Source of the DNA: Nipponacmea schrenckii | Taxonomy: Eukaryota; Mollusca; Gastropoda; Lottiidae | DNA: 64,000 nucleotides | Direction: 5' to 3' | Assembly (NCBI GenBank): GCA_030562195.1 | Contig: CM060199.1 | Coordinates: forward strand, 11,242,338 to 11,306,337 | In this document: piece after piece, positions 14,303 to 25,188 of the stretch | How positions within the stretch are numbered: position 1 is the first letter of the stretch | Layout of the letters: each line of letters starts with the position of its first letter | Translations under genes and position numbers: made by a program | The notes under the pieces: model-generated | What the model saw: the letters and a program-made list of their open reading frames with translations, nothing else | Databases searched by the model: none | What the model was told of the DNA's origin: nothing

Positions 14303-14700
14303 ATTTGACGAAACTTGGTGTAAGTCTTTGTAATCTGTAATTAGACCAATCGAAAAACATTTACTATGAGCTATTGATCTTGAATCCTTTGTGGACAAAA
14401 TATAGAGAGCTGATTTCTTGATGGATTTTGACGAAACTTGGGATGAGTGTTTATCATAACCTAAAGATAAACCCTATTGAAAATGAGACCAATCGAAAAA
14501 TATGTAATATGAGTTATTGCGCTTGTTCTTGAAAACGCGTACAGTTTATTGCGGATGCAATAAAGAACTGGTTTCTTGGTTGATTTTGATGAAACTCGGT
14601 GTAAGTGTTCGTAATCACCCGAGGGTGAACATTATTAAAAAATCTTTTAGCTACCGAAAGCTAGGACGAATTTGCTGCCATTGCAAATGTGAGCGTATTA
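14303..14700 (+). repeat. Dispersed ~150-bp repeat, copy B
   Basis: About two and a half units related to 3758-4330: TTGATGGATTTTGACGAAAC, ATAAACCCTATTGAAAATGA, GACCAATCGAAAAATATG, GAGTTATTGCGCTTGTTCTT. It ends close to TTTGCTGCCATTGC, comparable to the CTGCCAG end of the other copies. It lies directly upstream of the small secreted-protein gene at 14752 and may contribute to its 5' region. Confidence 0.6.
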
Positions 14701-14751
14701 AGATGTCCATCTCTATTTTTTGTTTTATAGTAGCCTCAACAACAAGACAGA

Positions 14752-15275
14752 ATGGGTGTTTTAAAGAAGTCGTGTATTTTATTGTTAGTATTGATGACTT
14801 TTACCTGCAATTCTGCTTGTAAGTACCCGATTACTACAAACTTAATGTCTATGAAAGGGTTTTTTGTACAATCATCAACAAGTCGTCTAGAATAACCACG
14901 GTTTAAGTTGAACTAGAAATCGGAATTCTGCACACACATAAAAAAAACAACAGTTGTCTCCATTGTACAGGTGCCTGCATGGTATAGCCTAAAACTAATT
15001 TAGAATCTATGAAATAAAAACCATATCAGCAAGTCTATCCATAATGTTACAATCTCATATCAGCCTTTGATACATTATGCAATATCTTTACTATTTCTTC
15101 TTCAGCCTTTCCTGACTGGTATAACCGATATCTCATGCAGCAATATTACCTCCGACTCTTTAATCGGGGCAGTCCTACCACGGGACAAACTGGACAAAAT
15201 ACAGGAGCTAAACAAGCCAACCCGCTTTTGAACCCAGTATTTCACGCATTGTACGATCCATTTGATCTTAACTAA
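14752..15275 (+). CDS. Small secreted protein, DWY/QYYLRL family, paralogue 1
   Basis: A 78-aa predicted secreted protein; family not recognised. Exon 1 14752-14818 (67 nt) encodes a signal peptide (MGVLKKSCILLLVLMTFTCN, then SA). The intron is phase 1 (GCTT|GTAAGT ... TTCTTCTTCAG). Exon 2 15106-15275 encodes the mature chain of about 55 aa with PDWYNRYLMQQYYLRL, a polar Gly/Gln/Thr-rich linker (TTGQTGQNTG), then NPLLNPVFHALYDPFDLN and the stop. It is clearly paralogous to the 81-aa protein at 60842-61528: same exon 1 length, same intron phase, same conserved head (PDWY..YLM.QYYLRL) and tail (NP......YDP.DL). No cysteine is seen in the mature part, so it is not a disulfide-rich toxin-like peptide. 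An extracellular matrix or mucus role is possible but inferred. Confidence 0.82.
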
Positions 15276-15883
15276 CGATAACCTGATTCAAAGATTTTTT
15301 ACACGAAGATAACCTTTTTCATACTTTTTTTTAATCCCATACCTGTTCATTTGTTTTTATGTAACGTTCAAGATACATGTACTACAATAAGTAGAACGTT
15401 AAAAGTGCAATTTTATGACTAAATCATAAGCCTGACCGCACCCCTACATCCGGACTTCATCGGCGTTTTCATAACAATTTTTGTTCTATACCTGCCTTTT
15501 ATATGACAATTATTTATGATATTTTGATATTTGAATATTTTTTTGTATTAAAATATTTTCTATTCATGGAAATTAAACTTTGTGCAATCCACTGATGATC
15601 ACTCCACAGGGAGAAGTCTGCTTACAGGTTTTCCCTCCAAAGGTATTAATAATTGATCACATCATTAAAAGTTTTTAGTTTTACTACCCGATAAAACTCA
15701 TTTCCGGCTATTCGATTAGAGTTTTAATCTTATGTCCTGATGAATTTAAGAAGAGCAATATTCACAATGTCAAGAATATACAAACTTATACCTTGACTGC
15801 AATAGCTACCTTGTCCTATGTTAAAAAAGTTTGTAAATGCAGCCTTAACAGGAAATTTTTAAACAATAAGCTATAATGTTTAC
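15276..15883. other. 3' flank of the small secreted-protein gene
   Basis: No gene seen. Candidate poly(A) signals are the ATTAAA variants near 15547 and 15571, about 280 bp past the stop. The stretch ends at AATGTTTAC (15875-15883), the left target duplication of the following fold-back element. Confidence 0.4.
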
Positions 15884-16422
15884 GAATGTAGGTAACTTGG
15901 TCACAGGAAATTTGGTTACCGGAAATATGGTCACAGTAATACGGGCACGTGGTATTTTGGTCACGGTAATACGGGCACATGGTATTTTGGTCACAGTAAT
16001 ACGGGCTCAAGGTTATATGGTCACAGTAATACGGGCATAGGGTAATATGGTCACAGTCATACGGGCACAAGGTAATTTGGTCAAAGTAAAACTGGCACAT
16101 GGTACTTTAGTCACAGTAATTATGCAAATAAACACAAATCTGTAGAGTTTAGGTCCACCAACGCATTTAAACATTTAACAAAAAAATTGAAAAAAAGGAG
16201 GGGGGTCATCTGCATAAACTACGCAGTAAAAGTGGGGGTGGGGGGTTACTGACAACTACTACCTACCAAGGTGTGGGAGGGGGCGGTAAAAATACCCAAA
16301 AAATGTCTACATAGACCATATTACCTTGAGTCCGTATTACTGTGACCAAAATACCTTGTGCCCGTATTACTATGACCATATTTCCGGTGACCAAATTTCT
16401 TGTGACTAAGTTACCGTTCCCC
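15884..16422. mobile_element. Fold-back element FB1 with inverted 30-bp minisatellite arrays
   Basis: The left arm has an outer part (GGTAACTTGGTCACAGG, then GGTTACCGGAAATATGG) followed by about six and a half 30-bp units of the type GGTCACAGTAATACGGGCAC plus AAGGTATTTT, up to about 16125. The right arm (16315-16415) is the reverse complement with fewer units. The centre (16196-16290) is strikingly G-rich on the plus strand. The element is bounded by a 9-bp direct repeat, AATGTTTAC, at 15875-15883 and 16423-16431. Fold-back/Mutator-type elements typically make 9-11 bp duplications, so this is probably a non-autonomous member. The open frame across it is a repeat artefact. Confidence 0.78.
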
Positions 16423-16431
16423 AATGTTTAC

Positions 16432-17705
16432 AGTCTCTCTGTCGTGCGCTCTAATTAAATGTATTCGCGTGTATTCCGTGATACCAGAAACGTGGTTATT
16501 GTGGTCAAGGTATGAGAAGAAATTTTTAAGCGTTAACTTTAAAAAAATAGGAGAACCGGAAGTGGGACTTTGTTCGAGAATAGTATTACGGCCGGTTGAC
16601 GTTATACTCTGTACTTGTTTGGTATATTTAATATCCCTTTACTGAACACATTCAAGTCATTTGACGAAGGCGGAACTATCTATAACAGTCTATAGTAGAT
16701 ATTATTTAAATAATGTACTGTTCAAGACATTTATATCAACACTAAATTTAACCAACACATATAAGTGACAGCAAATACGAGAGTTCGTGGCAGAGAGTTT
16801 TTAACCAATACTTCATAATCTTTATTCTGTCGAATTTCCGTTGAGGTAGCCGCTATCAATCCAATCAAATCGCATATTTACAATCTTTCGTGATGCAAAT
16901 AGGGATTGCAGTTTAGGTATAAGACGTAAGTCGTAATAGCTTGACATTGTGAATATGGGCACCAGCTATAGCTGAAACGGGGTCGTATTGCTTGTAAAAG
17001 GTGACGGTATTGTTTTAATAGGGTAATTATTGTGGTCATCACTTGCTCGGTTTCTAATAGGTTAAATTATTGTGTTTTCTACCTCTTCTGTAGCAAACGG
17101 TAGCCGTCAGCAAATAGAATTTATACTATCAGTACAGTATATCTAGGCTACTGCAATTTTTTCTAACTGTCATGTATGTAAAAGCACACGAAACAGAAAG
17201 GAAGAAATAAACTTGACAACCAAATAATTTATATAACAATTGATGACATTTATTTGCTAAATTTCTAGACAAGTTTCAAGCAAAAACCCAAATTCATACA
17301 ATAATAGTCTTTTAGATTTGGTCTAAATTATGGACAAAACCTTCGGATAATTAGTTGTGGTCTGCCCGATAAGGATAGTATATAATTATATATACAGCGT
17401 GATAATGGCGGAAAAATGGGGAACTTAATGTATGGATTCTTATACAATATTGAAATGACAGTTTAAATCAACTGCACTGCACTTTTCTTATAAGAATAAA
17501 ACATAATAAACAATAAATTCATAAACTAAATAAGTAAGAATGTTAAATGTTGTGTGATTTCAGAATAAAGATATAACTAATTTACAAACATCGCTACACG
17601 AACATAACACTTTATTCACCTGAAGATAGTCTTTACCGACTTTATGCAATAAACGTATTTAGATTATATGGTATATATATATACTGGACATATAAGCATC
17701 TATCA
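16432..17705. other. Intergenic, nothing recognised
   Basis: No gene or defined repeat is seen. TTTATT at 17611-17616 reads AATAAA on the minus strand 90 bp past the stop of the next gene and is a good candidate for its poly(A) signal. Confidence 0.5.
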
Positions 17706-19183
17706 TCAAATTCCAAAATCAATGTCCATACCACCCCCCATATCCATACTACCGCCTATGTCCATACCACCACTTAAGCCCATATCACCAACAATGTACA
17801 TATCTGTTCCAAAGTCCCCACCTCCCATGTCCATACCACCCCCGAAGTCCATACCGCCTCCAAAGTCCATACCACCTCCAAAGTCCAAACCATCGCCCAG
17901 GTCCATACCAGCTCCCAAGTCCATACCACCACCCAGGTCAATACCATCACCCATATCCATACCACCCCCCAAGTCTACACCACCTCCAAAATCCATATCA
18001 CCTCCCAGCTCAATACCACCTCCATCGTCTAAGCCTTCGCCCAGATCAATTTCACTACCCATGTCTAAGCCATCAGTAACTCCCAACTCATCTGAGTCAT
18101 CGTCATCACTCTCTAAAGAAGTCAAAATGTTTTCATCACCGTCAACATCAAGAACTTCCCCGATCAAATCACCGACTTCTTCACTTTGATCGGAGATTGA
18201 TTCTGTGGCAGCTTCGGCGATACTCTTTACAGCCTCCGTCTCCTGTTCTATGAAATCAGCAAACACATCATATACGCCATCTGCATCATCCAAGGTTTCT
18301 GCAAAATTTTCGGCATCGTCCTCAGCAAAAACGTCGTATACACCTTCGTCTTCATTGTAGTCATTTTGTCCCACATCTGATACTGTTTCAATGACGTCTA
18401 TGACGGTGTCTGCCCGATTTTCAAAGGCGTTTTCGACTGCATCTTTTACTTCAGCGGGGGAGGAAAGTTCAATCATGTTGAGCTGATCCAAAAATCTATC
18501 TCCCCTTAGTCCACCAGCCATTAAAGAATATAGAACCGATGGATCGATAGTATTCACGAAGGACCTAACTGGCTGGGGCGTGGGCTGATTTCTTTGACCG
18601 GTGTTTGCAGTGGGAATTCCTAGTAACAAAGATCCAGCCGTATTGGTTCCCATGTTCAAAGGTGGGGTTGCTGCCCTGCCGTAAGATGAGATTTCTCTTC
18701 TAGGATTTCCTACAGTGTGCTGAAACTGATTGACGACGAAGAATGGCACAGCATTGCCACCTGAAATAGAACACATATTAAGAACTGCGACAAAAGAGAT
18801 TTAGGCTACGGTGACCCATCAAGGACGTATTTCATTTTTTTAAATATTGGTCTCATATTAGAATTTTTAATTTTCGTTCGTTTATTTTGTTCATCAATGA
18901 TAATTTGGTAAACCAAAATGGTAAATTGGTAAAAAACGAATATGTCCTAAAAAATACCACAGTTTTCCACTGGTTTGATTTGACTTACGGGCACGTAAAC
19001 AGAATTGTAATTGTAAAACAATGTACAGCGTATAAGACATTCTGCAGTACAGTACAGATGGGTTCGGAGAGAGAAAGGTGTTGATGTTAATAAAGTAAAA
19101 ACAATACCTATATCTACCCCATTAGAAGGAATCACATAGGTAACCAGCGACACACAAACGACAAATAAATCAAAACTTTTCAT
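17706..19183 (-). CDS. Secreted acidic Gly/Met/Asp-repeat protein
   Basis: A 376-aa predicted secreted protein; no family recognised. Exon 1 19183-19108 (76 nt) encodes a signal peptide (MKSFDLFVVCVSLVTYVIPS) and is split by a phase-1 intron (ATAG|GTATTG ... TTCTATTTCAG). Exon 2 18760-17706 encodes the rest. After a short Pro/Asn/Gln-containing N-terminal region comes a strongly acidic middle with a repeated GVYDVFA motif (EGVYDVFAEDD and DGVYDVFADF). The last ~130 residues are short repeats of the type GG(G)-M/I/L/V-D-M/L/F-G. Asp and Glu are abundant, Lys and Arg nearly absent, and Cys is not seen in the mature part. The sequence resembles acidic low-complexity matrix proteins that bind calcium, but that is inference. 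The start is supported by TATAAAAG 79-86 bp upstream. Confidence 0.82.
17770..18060 (-). repeat. Coding minisatellite of the GMD protein
   Basis: About 18-bp units (plus strand TCCATACCACCACCCAAG and variants) encode six-residue repeats such as GGGMDL and GGGMDF. Neighbouring units differ by single codons and by unit length, as expected from repeat slippage in a coding array. The same array read on the plus strand gives a false proline-rich open frame. Confidence 0.85.
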
Positions 19184-19261
19184 TTCCTGAAACAAATGAT
19201 CAGGATATTACATGTTAACATAAATATGTTACATAGACACTTTAAATAATCGAATATAGCT

Positions 19262-19269
19262 CTTTTATA
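19262..19269 (-). promoter_or_regulatory. TATA box of the GMD-repeat protein gene
   Basis: TATAAAAG on the minus strand lies 79-86 bp upstream of the ATG at 19183. Transcription would start near 19235. A strong TATA box is typical of tissue-specific, highly expressed effector genes. CAG directly before GAAATG could alternatively be an acceptor of a 5' UTR intron. Confidence 0.55.
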
Positions 19270-19487
19270 AAATAAAAAAAGGTTTCCCATTTCTACCATC
19301 TTTGAAAATCAATGCAAATCTTGAAAGCTAATTACAATTTAAATTCATTTCATATTAAGCAATCAACATTCATTGTTAATTTGTTTTAAACGGACAAGTT
19401 GGCAATATCTTTGACCAATCATACCCTTTGCTAACATAATCGGTAATAGTGTTCACAACGTATAAATTTGTACCTTCGGATATGAAG

Positions 19488-19795
19488 GTTCGTCAGAGGA
19501 ATTTGGTCACCGGAAATATGGTCACAGCATTACGGGCATATTATGGTATTATGGTTACAGTAATACGGACCCAAGGTATTTTGGTCACAGCAATACGGAA
19601 AAGTACCTAGAGTCCGCATTACCCTAACCAAAAATACCTTGGGTCAGTATAACTGTGACTAAAATACCCCGTGGCCATATTACTGTTACTAAATTACCTT
19701 GTGCCTGTATTACTGTGACCATATTACACCGTGTCCGTATTAGAGTGAAAATATTTCCGGTATCCTCTTTCCTTTTGTCCAAGCTACCGTGCACC
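19488..19795. mobile_element. Fold-back element FB2, related to FB1
   Basis: Left units (TTTGGTCACCGGAAATATGG, TGGTCACAGCATTACGGGC) face reverse-complement units on the right (GTGCCTGTATTACTGTGACC; ATATTTCCGGTATCC). The unit is the same ~30-bp motif as in FB1 at 15884-16422 but more eroded, and the arms differ in copy number. The right end ...CTACCGTGCACC parallels the FB1 end ...GTTACCGTTCCCC. No convincing target duplication was found, so the exact borders are approximate. Confidence 0.65.
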
Positions 19796-21397
19796 GAGCC
19801 AAGTCCATTTGTAGCAATAATCATCCGCATTTGAAAGTTAAAATGACGACTGTCATTTCTTGAGACCCTGTGATATATAGAAAAGAAATATATATATACA
19901 GAAGGTAAAATTCCGAGTTTGAGGTATGTTGAAACAAATAATGAGATCTTCGTGGATTACTAGAAGTTCTGAAGACTATATTTACATATATTCAAGAACC
20001 AAATCAACGTCCAAAATTGTGGATCTATCCCTTATGAAATCCTCCAACCATTCAAAGCGGAAATGAATATAATAAACCAAAATATTTACTTACTATCAAT
20101 GTTTATGTTCAGCTGCAAAATTTACGAAGATCTGAATTCAAAGTTTGAGAGTGAGAGAAATAACAATGCAGTTTGGGTGTTTTCTATGGGCTCAACTGTA
20201 AGAAAAATGCACGATTTCAACTTTTACTGCAATTATCTTTTAAATATTGTGAAATATGACTGTCGCGTTTAAAATTGTAAAAATAAAAGAAATAAATTTT
20301 TGTATAAAATTGACATTTGTGACTTAAAGAACATAATAGAGCTATTTGTTAGGCGACATTAGTGGGGAAATTATTATATTTATTTCATCAAATTCATTTA
20401 ATAACACTTCAAATAAATTTTATCGTGCATATATATAGGCCTAGCATTACATTAAATATTCCTCACATCTTTTTGTATGCAACCTACGACAGAAAAGAAA
20501 CAACTAAAAGGCTAGCAACTTTTCTAACAGCTAGTCCTTGGCCAAACATCTTTGCATCTTTCTCGGACTATCTATAAACATTTACAGCTGGGTGAACTGG
20601 AATTATGAGTGAATATTTTCACAGTCATGTAAATACCATAACTCTACATCCGTCTGTGGTTGCTTCAAAGTTTGTTTTTCAAGAATTACAATCGCTAAGT
20701 CGCCATCTCAAATTATATCTGTCCAAATAGCTATCAGAGGCTGGGAATAGATCTACAAGTTTCGGACTATCCCGCTATATGTTCCCCCAATCTCGAGAAG
20801 TTAAGGACACCACTGGATATTAATCTGAGTAAATTTGTCTTTATAATTTCACAAGATATAAATATAGATTTATATTTTACTATAATACGATGGGGGATAT
20901 TGGGTTAGGTGTGGACGGGGCAATACAAAAATAATTCATACCGATTGCTTAATTTGTTTGGTAAAAAAGTTTAAACTTTAAAAACTTTAATGTCACATTA
21001 ACCAAACGGGTTTATAACACCGTTTGCCATGGATAGAGATACAACTTAATCGTTTGAAACAGTGTCGTATCTTTATATACGACACTGGTTTGAAATGATC
21101 TCTTTATTGTAGTCTAAAACAAACTTTAAAAAGAGTTATTTCCCTTACGTTATAAAGTAAAAGTAGACTAAATGTAAACAATCTTCAAGTACAAATCTTT
21201 TGTTGTTGTTGTGGGTTGTTCTTTAGAAGTAGGATTATCACGTAAATTTTATCATTTTATTGAAATTCTAAACCACTCGAGGCAACGAAACTGATAATAG
21301 AATATGTAGTGCAAAAAGAGAAATTAAGAAGCCATGTGATATGTTGATGCGATAACTACATTCATAGAGAAACACGGCCTTCTTTTACATTTCAGAA
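19796..21397. other. Intergenic, one hairpin
   Basis: No gene recognised; short open frames at 20063-20272 and 20362-20577 look spurious. It contains a strong hairpin (21057-21091). TTTTACATTTCAG at 21383-21395 is an acceptor immediately before the rhodanese gene start, so that gene has a non-coding first exon somewhere upstream. Confidence 0.45.
21057..21091. repeat. Inverted repeat / hairpin
   Basis: CAGTGTCGTAT (21060-21070), six-base loop CTTTAT, ATACGACACTG (21077-21087): an 11-bp perfect stem, extended by AAA/TTT after a one-base bulge. The surroundings are AT-rich. Function unknown. Confidence 0.7.
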
Positions 21398-22750
21398 ATG
21401 GCAACAAATGATAAAACAGACACAGCCAAACACGAAATCAATCCCAGTTTGGGTATGAAAATTACTCTGAAAGGTATTGCAGCTAAATTCAACAATGTAC
21501 AACAAGTTTCAACATCAACACTCGCTAATTGGTTGCAGTCTCAGCCTGAAAATGTGGTTCTATTGGTAAGCACATGTTTTGACGTTTTATAGAGTAAGCA
21601 TAAACTCATTTTTTTGTGGTTAATCTAAGGATAGCACTTAATATGTGTTGACAATGGTATTTTTTGTCTTTGTCATTGTTTAACAAGTTACTTATTAAAC
21701 TAATTGTTATCCAATTAATTGTTATCCAATTAATTGTGTCTAGTTACATTTTTATAGCTGGTAAAATTAATTGTCATTTTTTTCAAGACTTCTGACTACT
21801 TAATAGAATGTTTACACGATATGGGATTGGAGGAAAATCTTATAATAATGTTATACTGTTTCAGGATACCAGACAAGAAATAGAATATATTATTAGCCAT
21901 TTAAAAGGAGCTACAAGAATAGACTACGAGTCTGATAATATAGAAAATATTCTACAATCTCTACCTCAAATTAACCAAACAGGTATTATTACCTAGGTTT
22001 ACTATAATAATTTAATTTGTCTAGACCAAAACACAGATGAATGAAACTATCAGAAACTTAAAAAAGATTTTCTAACTCTGAATTTATAGCCAATTAATGA
22101 ATGTTAATCTCCAATTTCAGACAGTAAAGAAAATGTAAAAGTGGTCTGTTATTGTTCTATTGGTTATAGATCAAGTCTCATGGCTCAAAAGTTACAACAC
22201 CATTTTAAACAGCAATCAGGTTAGTATATTATTGCAATAGTATTGCAATTTGAACCAATCAAAAAAATCTTTCTCTTATGAGAAGAGTTACTCTTATATT
22301 GTTGTAGTAAGTTAATATTATAAAACAAATGTAAAATTGGTTACTTGTAAGAGTGTTGATTGGCTATTCTTTTTATTTCCGCCCTTGATACAATATTTAC
22401 CTACTAAAGTGTAACAAGGCAGAAATATTCTACCTTCATTTTCATTTTCCGTTGAGATCATGATTATCGAATATCAGCCATTATTTTCAAAATATCATTC
22501 TTTTAATCAGTCAAGCCAGCAAGTAATCAAGCAAATAATATAATCTGTACACTAATAAAGTTTTAAACTATTACATTTTTCTGCAGGTACAAAGACAGAA
22601 ATCTACAATCTTGAAGGTTCAATATTTAAATGGGCCAATGAAAAGAGAGAAATGGTAGACCAGAATAACCAACCTACTGTATATGCTCATCCTTATAATA
22701 GTCTATGGGGTAAACTGTTGGATAAAGAACTTCGCAAGGATGAAACATGA
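21398..22750 (+). CDS. Single-domain rhodanese-like protein
   Basis: Predicted 182-aa cytosolic protein with one rhodanese (sulfurtransferase-fold) domain. Four coding exons: 21398-21565, 21865-21982, 22121-22219, 22587-22750 (549 nt). The N-terminal part has a degenerate CH2A-like start (LANWLQSQPENVVLLDTRQE), then a helix region (YIISHLKGATRIDY), then the active-site loop VVCYCSIGYRSS. Cys in CSIGYRS is at the catalytic position of the C-x4-R loop. The C-terminal part reads NLEGSIFKWANE followed by a conserved-looking YAHPYNSLWGKLL tail. No mitochondrial targeting sequence is obvious. The acceptor just upstream of ATG indicates a 5' UTR intron. It is convergent with CCDC97, with only 126 bp between the stops. 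I recognise the domain, not a specific orthologue. Confidence 0.88.
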
Positions 22751-22876
22751 AGGATGATTTTTCTACTTGATAATTTTTATCAAGTCATATCTATAAAATG
22801 GCCTCCACAATAGTTTTTAAAAACATTTAGCTCTCATATCATTATATGAATAAGATTGATTGATATTATAATTTAT

Positions 22877-24791
22877 TCAATCAAAATCATCATCATCAAA
22901 ATATTTATCCTGTTCATCTTGGTCGATGGTTTGTAGAGAATCATATTCACTGTTTTTATCCACCGTGCTGAAATATAGATAAAATATGGCTGAATATTTT
23001 GAAGGGCTGAATGTTAGACAGGATAATGTTCTTGTGTTTTGGACCTAAATCTGACATGTAAAATAAAGAGTTTATTATTATTATTATTACATTACAGCAC
23101 TGGTAGTACCATTCATCTAGAAAAAAAATAATAAATGAAGCTTTAATAGGGTTTTCTGATATTCTTTGTCAACAGCAAATATTGGGTTGATCCCTTGTGA
23201 AAGACATAATAAGACAAACATATCCCAAATTATGTCAGCTCTGAACTTTAAAATTACCAAATAAATCTCCTGTATCTAAAGTTCTATTGTTACTAAATAA
23301 TAAATCGTTACTTATTACCTGTAATCAAAAAAGTGATGATCTTGTCCAGTTAAGAATTTCTCCTGCATCATTTGAATAAATTCTGTTTTTAATTCCTGCT
23401 GTTCTTCTGAAGATATTTTGGGTTTTTTCTTGTCTGTTTCCTCTTCACTTTCCAACTCTGACTCTTCCTCTTCATCCTCTAAAATATGAGTAAAATATAT
23501 ATATTGTATATATGTATCTAAGTTGCCAGCTTACTTGGATATGTCATCTGTGAATATGAGTCAGGTTTAACTTGCTTGGCAGCATATGAAAAATCAGTAG
23601 AAGAATGGCAAGCATCTTATAAATAATAATAGAATAAAGTACAAGCTCTTGCCCATTTTAACCCTCTTCCAAATGTTGTGATGTACCATACTTTCAACAT
23701 ATCAATTCAAACTTACCCTCCTGATCATCACTCTCTGTTTCTTCTGTTTGACATTCCTTAAAATTTAATTTTATACATAAGACTTTGGCTTTAAAATTCC
23801 ATTAACCACATGACTTAATTTCAGATGTTTAAATAGAAGTGAAATGACAGACAAATAATGATTTCATATGAAAAGAGTAAAAAAAAAAATCAGCATGTTT
23901 GAATAAAAACTTGAATTACATGTACTATGAATGTAAAGCTTGAAAAATTCATCAGTATCAGAGAAATAATTTTCTTACCTGTTGATTTTTCTGATAATAA
24001 TAAAGTTTATTTTCTTCAATTTGATCAATATGTTTTAATAAAATACTGGAAAATTTTAAATCTGTTTTATCAACACGACTTTGTATTTCATCATCAGTTA
24101 AATATTGTCCAATCATTTCCTCGTAAAGTAACGGATCTCTAAATTTCATTTCTTCTTCAGAGAAATATTCACCGCCTTCAACCAATTTCTGCATTGCAGA
24201 ATAGCGTCGATTATTCACAGTTTTGGCACATATAGACTTATTAAATTGTTTATGAATTTCATGAACATAAAAATCTATTTCATATTGTCCTTCAAATTGT
24301 GTAAAATATATCAAGTCTTCTTGATGAATAAATTGTCCAAATTGTGACAAAAAATTTGCAGGATTTTTTAATAACTTTTCATGAGCAATATCATATTTCT
24401 CCTGAATTGTCAAATCAGGCTCTCCTCGCTGCTGACTTTTGAAATGTGCCTCAGATTCAGACAAATGAGTCAACATAGTGCGTTTCACTGAGTGAAAGTC
24501 CGTTTGGATTGAATTTGTTGGCATATCAGTATCCATTTGTAATTTAGCTAGGTCGTTTGAAACACAAGCACTGTCAGCAATGTTACTTTGGTCTGAACTG
24601 ACTCTGTCAATATGGACCACCTCTGAAACTGAAGAATCAGTTTCCATTGGATTCTGAATATCAATGTCATTTTTGCCTGATTGAACACACTCTGTTTTTA
24701 ATAAAGCAGAAACTCCAGTCTCAACTTGATGCTCATTAGAGGTCTTTACAAATTGAGTTTCTAAACGTTCACAGGTTTCTTCTGTTATCAT
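22877..24791 (-). CDS. CCDC97: Coiled-coil domain-containing protein 97
   Basis: Nuclear protein family linked to the spliceosomal SF3b complex in vertebrates. Four coding exons: 24791-23979, 23756-23717, 23478-23319, 22967-22877 (1104 nt, 367 aa; vertebrate proteins are about 340 aa). The conserved core begins with PDLTIQEKYDIAHEKLLKNP and continues with FLSQFGQFIHQEDLIYF, NNRRYSAMQKLVEGGEYFS and PLLYEEMIGQYLTDDE. The C-terminal part is very acidic (EDEEEESELESEEE) followed by FIQMMQEKFLTGQD, ending in DKYFDDDDFD. The N-terminal 140 residues are low-conservation Ser/Asp/Thr-rich sequence. ATG at 24791 is the first in frame after a pyrimidine-rich stretch. A TTTATT (AATAAA on minus) overlaps the stop region. 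Confidence 0.92.
23058..23090 (+). repeat. (TTA)n microsatellite with conserved flank
   Basis: GTAAAATAAAGAGTTTATTA followed by TTATTATTATTAC, inside the last CCDC97 intron. The same flank plus trinucleotide run occurs inverted at 26322-26360, which suggests the tail of a dispersed retroposon rather than an independent microsatellite. Confidence 0.6.
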
Positions 24792-25178
24792 TTTTTTGGC
24801 CTTTTAAACTAGAACATAAATGAAGTAACAATTGGGTATAATTTTATCTCTACACTACAAAAAGTAGGAGCAATGCCTGAAAAATAAATGAACATGGAGT
24901 GAAATTCCATAATTCAATACGACAAGAGCATAATATTTCAAAGTGTACTTATTTAGAAGTTGGAAGGACTTTGGAAGCGTATCGACAAATTAACTTAGGT
25001 TAACTGTAAGACCTGCTAGACTTATGCAAACTGAACATAAATAATTATCATTAAGCTAAGCCAGTAGGCCTGATGCAATGTAATGCATTCATATTGTCTG
25101 TATAGAAGACGTCGTAAAGACTAAAAAAAAAAGGATAATCTTATTCTAATTCTAATATATTGCAGTCATTATTTCAAA
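24792..25178. other. CCDC97 upstream region
   Basis: No gene seen between the CCDC97 start and the fold-back transposon. This stretch should hold the CCDC97 promoter, but no clear TATA box or motif stands out. Confidence 0.4.
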
Positions 25179-25188
25179 GGTATTGCTC

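Larger units (their letters stand above)
11113..14751. other. Intergenic stretch with repeat copies
   Basis: No conserved gene is seen. It holds the promoter side of TMEM62 (11113-11200), a MITE fragment (11694-12009), a direct duplication (13055-13158 and 13385-13507) and copy B of the dispersed repeat (14303-14700). Open frames at 12729-13139 and 13271-13549 have no recognisable domains and fall in or next to repeated sequence. TATATATA at about 14218 and an acceptor-like TTTTATAG at about 14723-14730 may belong to a non-coding first exon of the following gene. Confidence 0.5.

Noticed and set aside
15816..16100. 94-codon frame with repeated CPYYCDQ motifs on the minus strand
   Set aside because: It is a translation of the 30-bp FB1 minisatellite; no start context and the frame ends with the array.
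17668..18189. 173-codon proline-rich frame on the plus strand (PPPKSIPPPKS-like)
   Set aside because: It is the exact antisense of the GMD repeat array; it has no signal peptide, no splice context and no promoter, whereas the minus-strand gene has all three.
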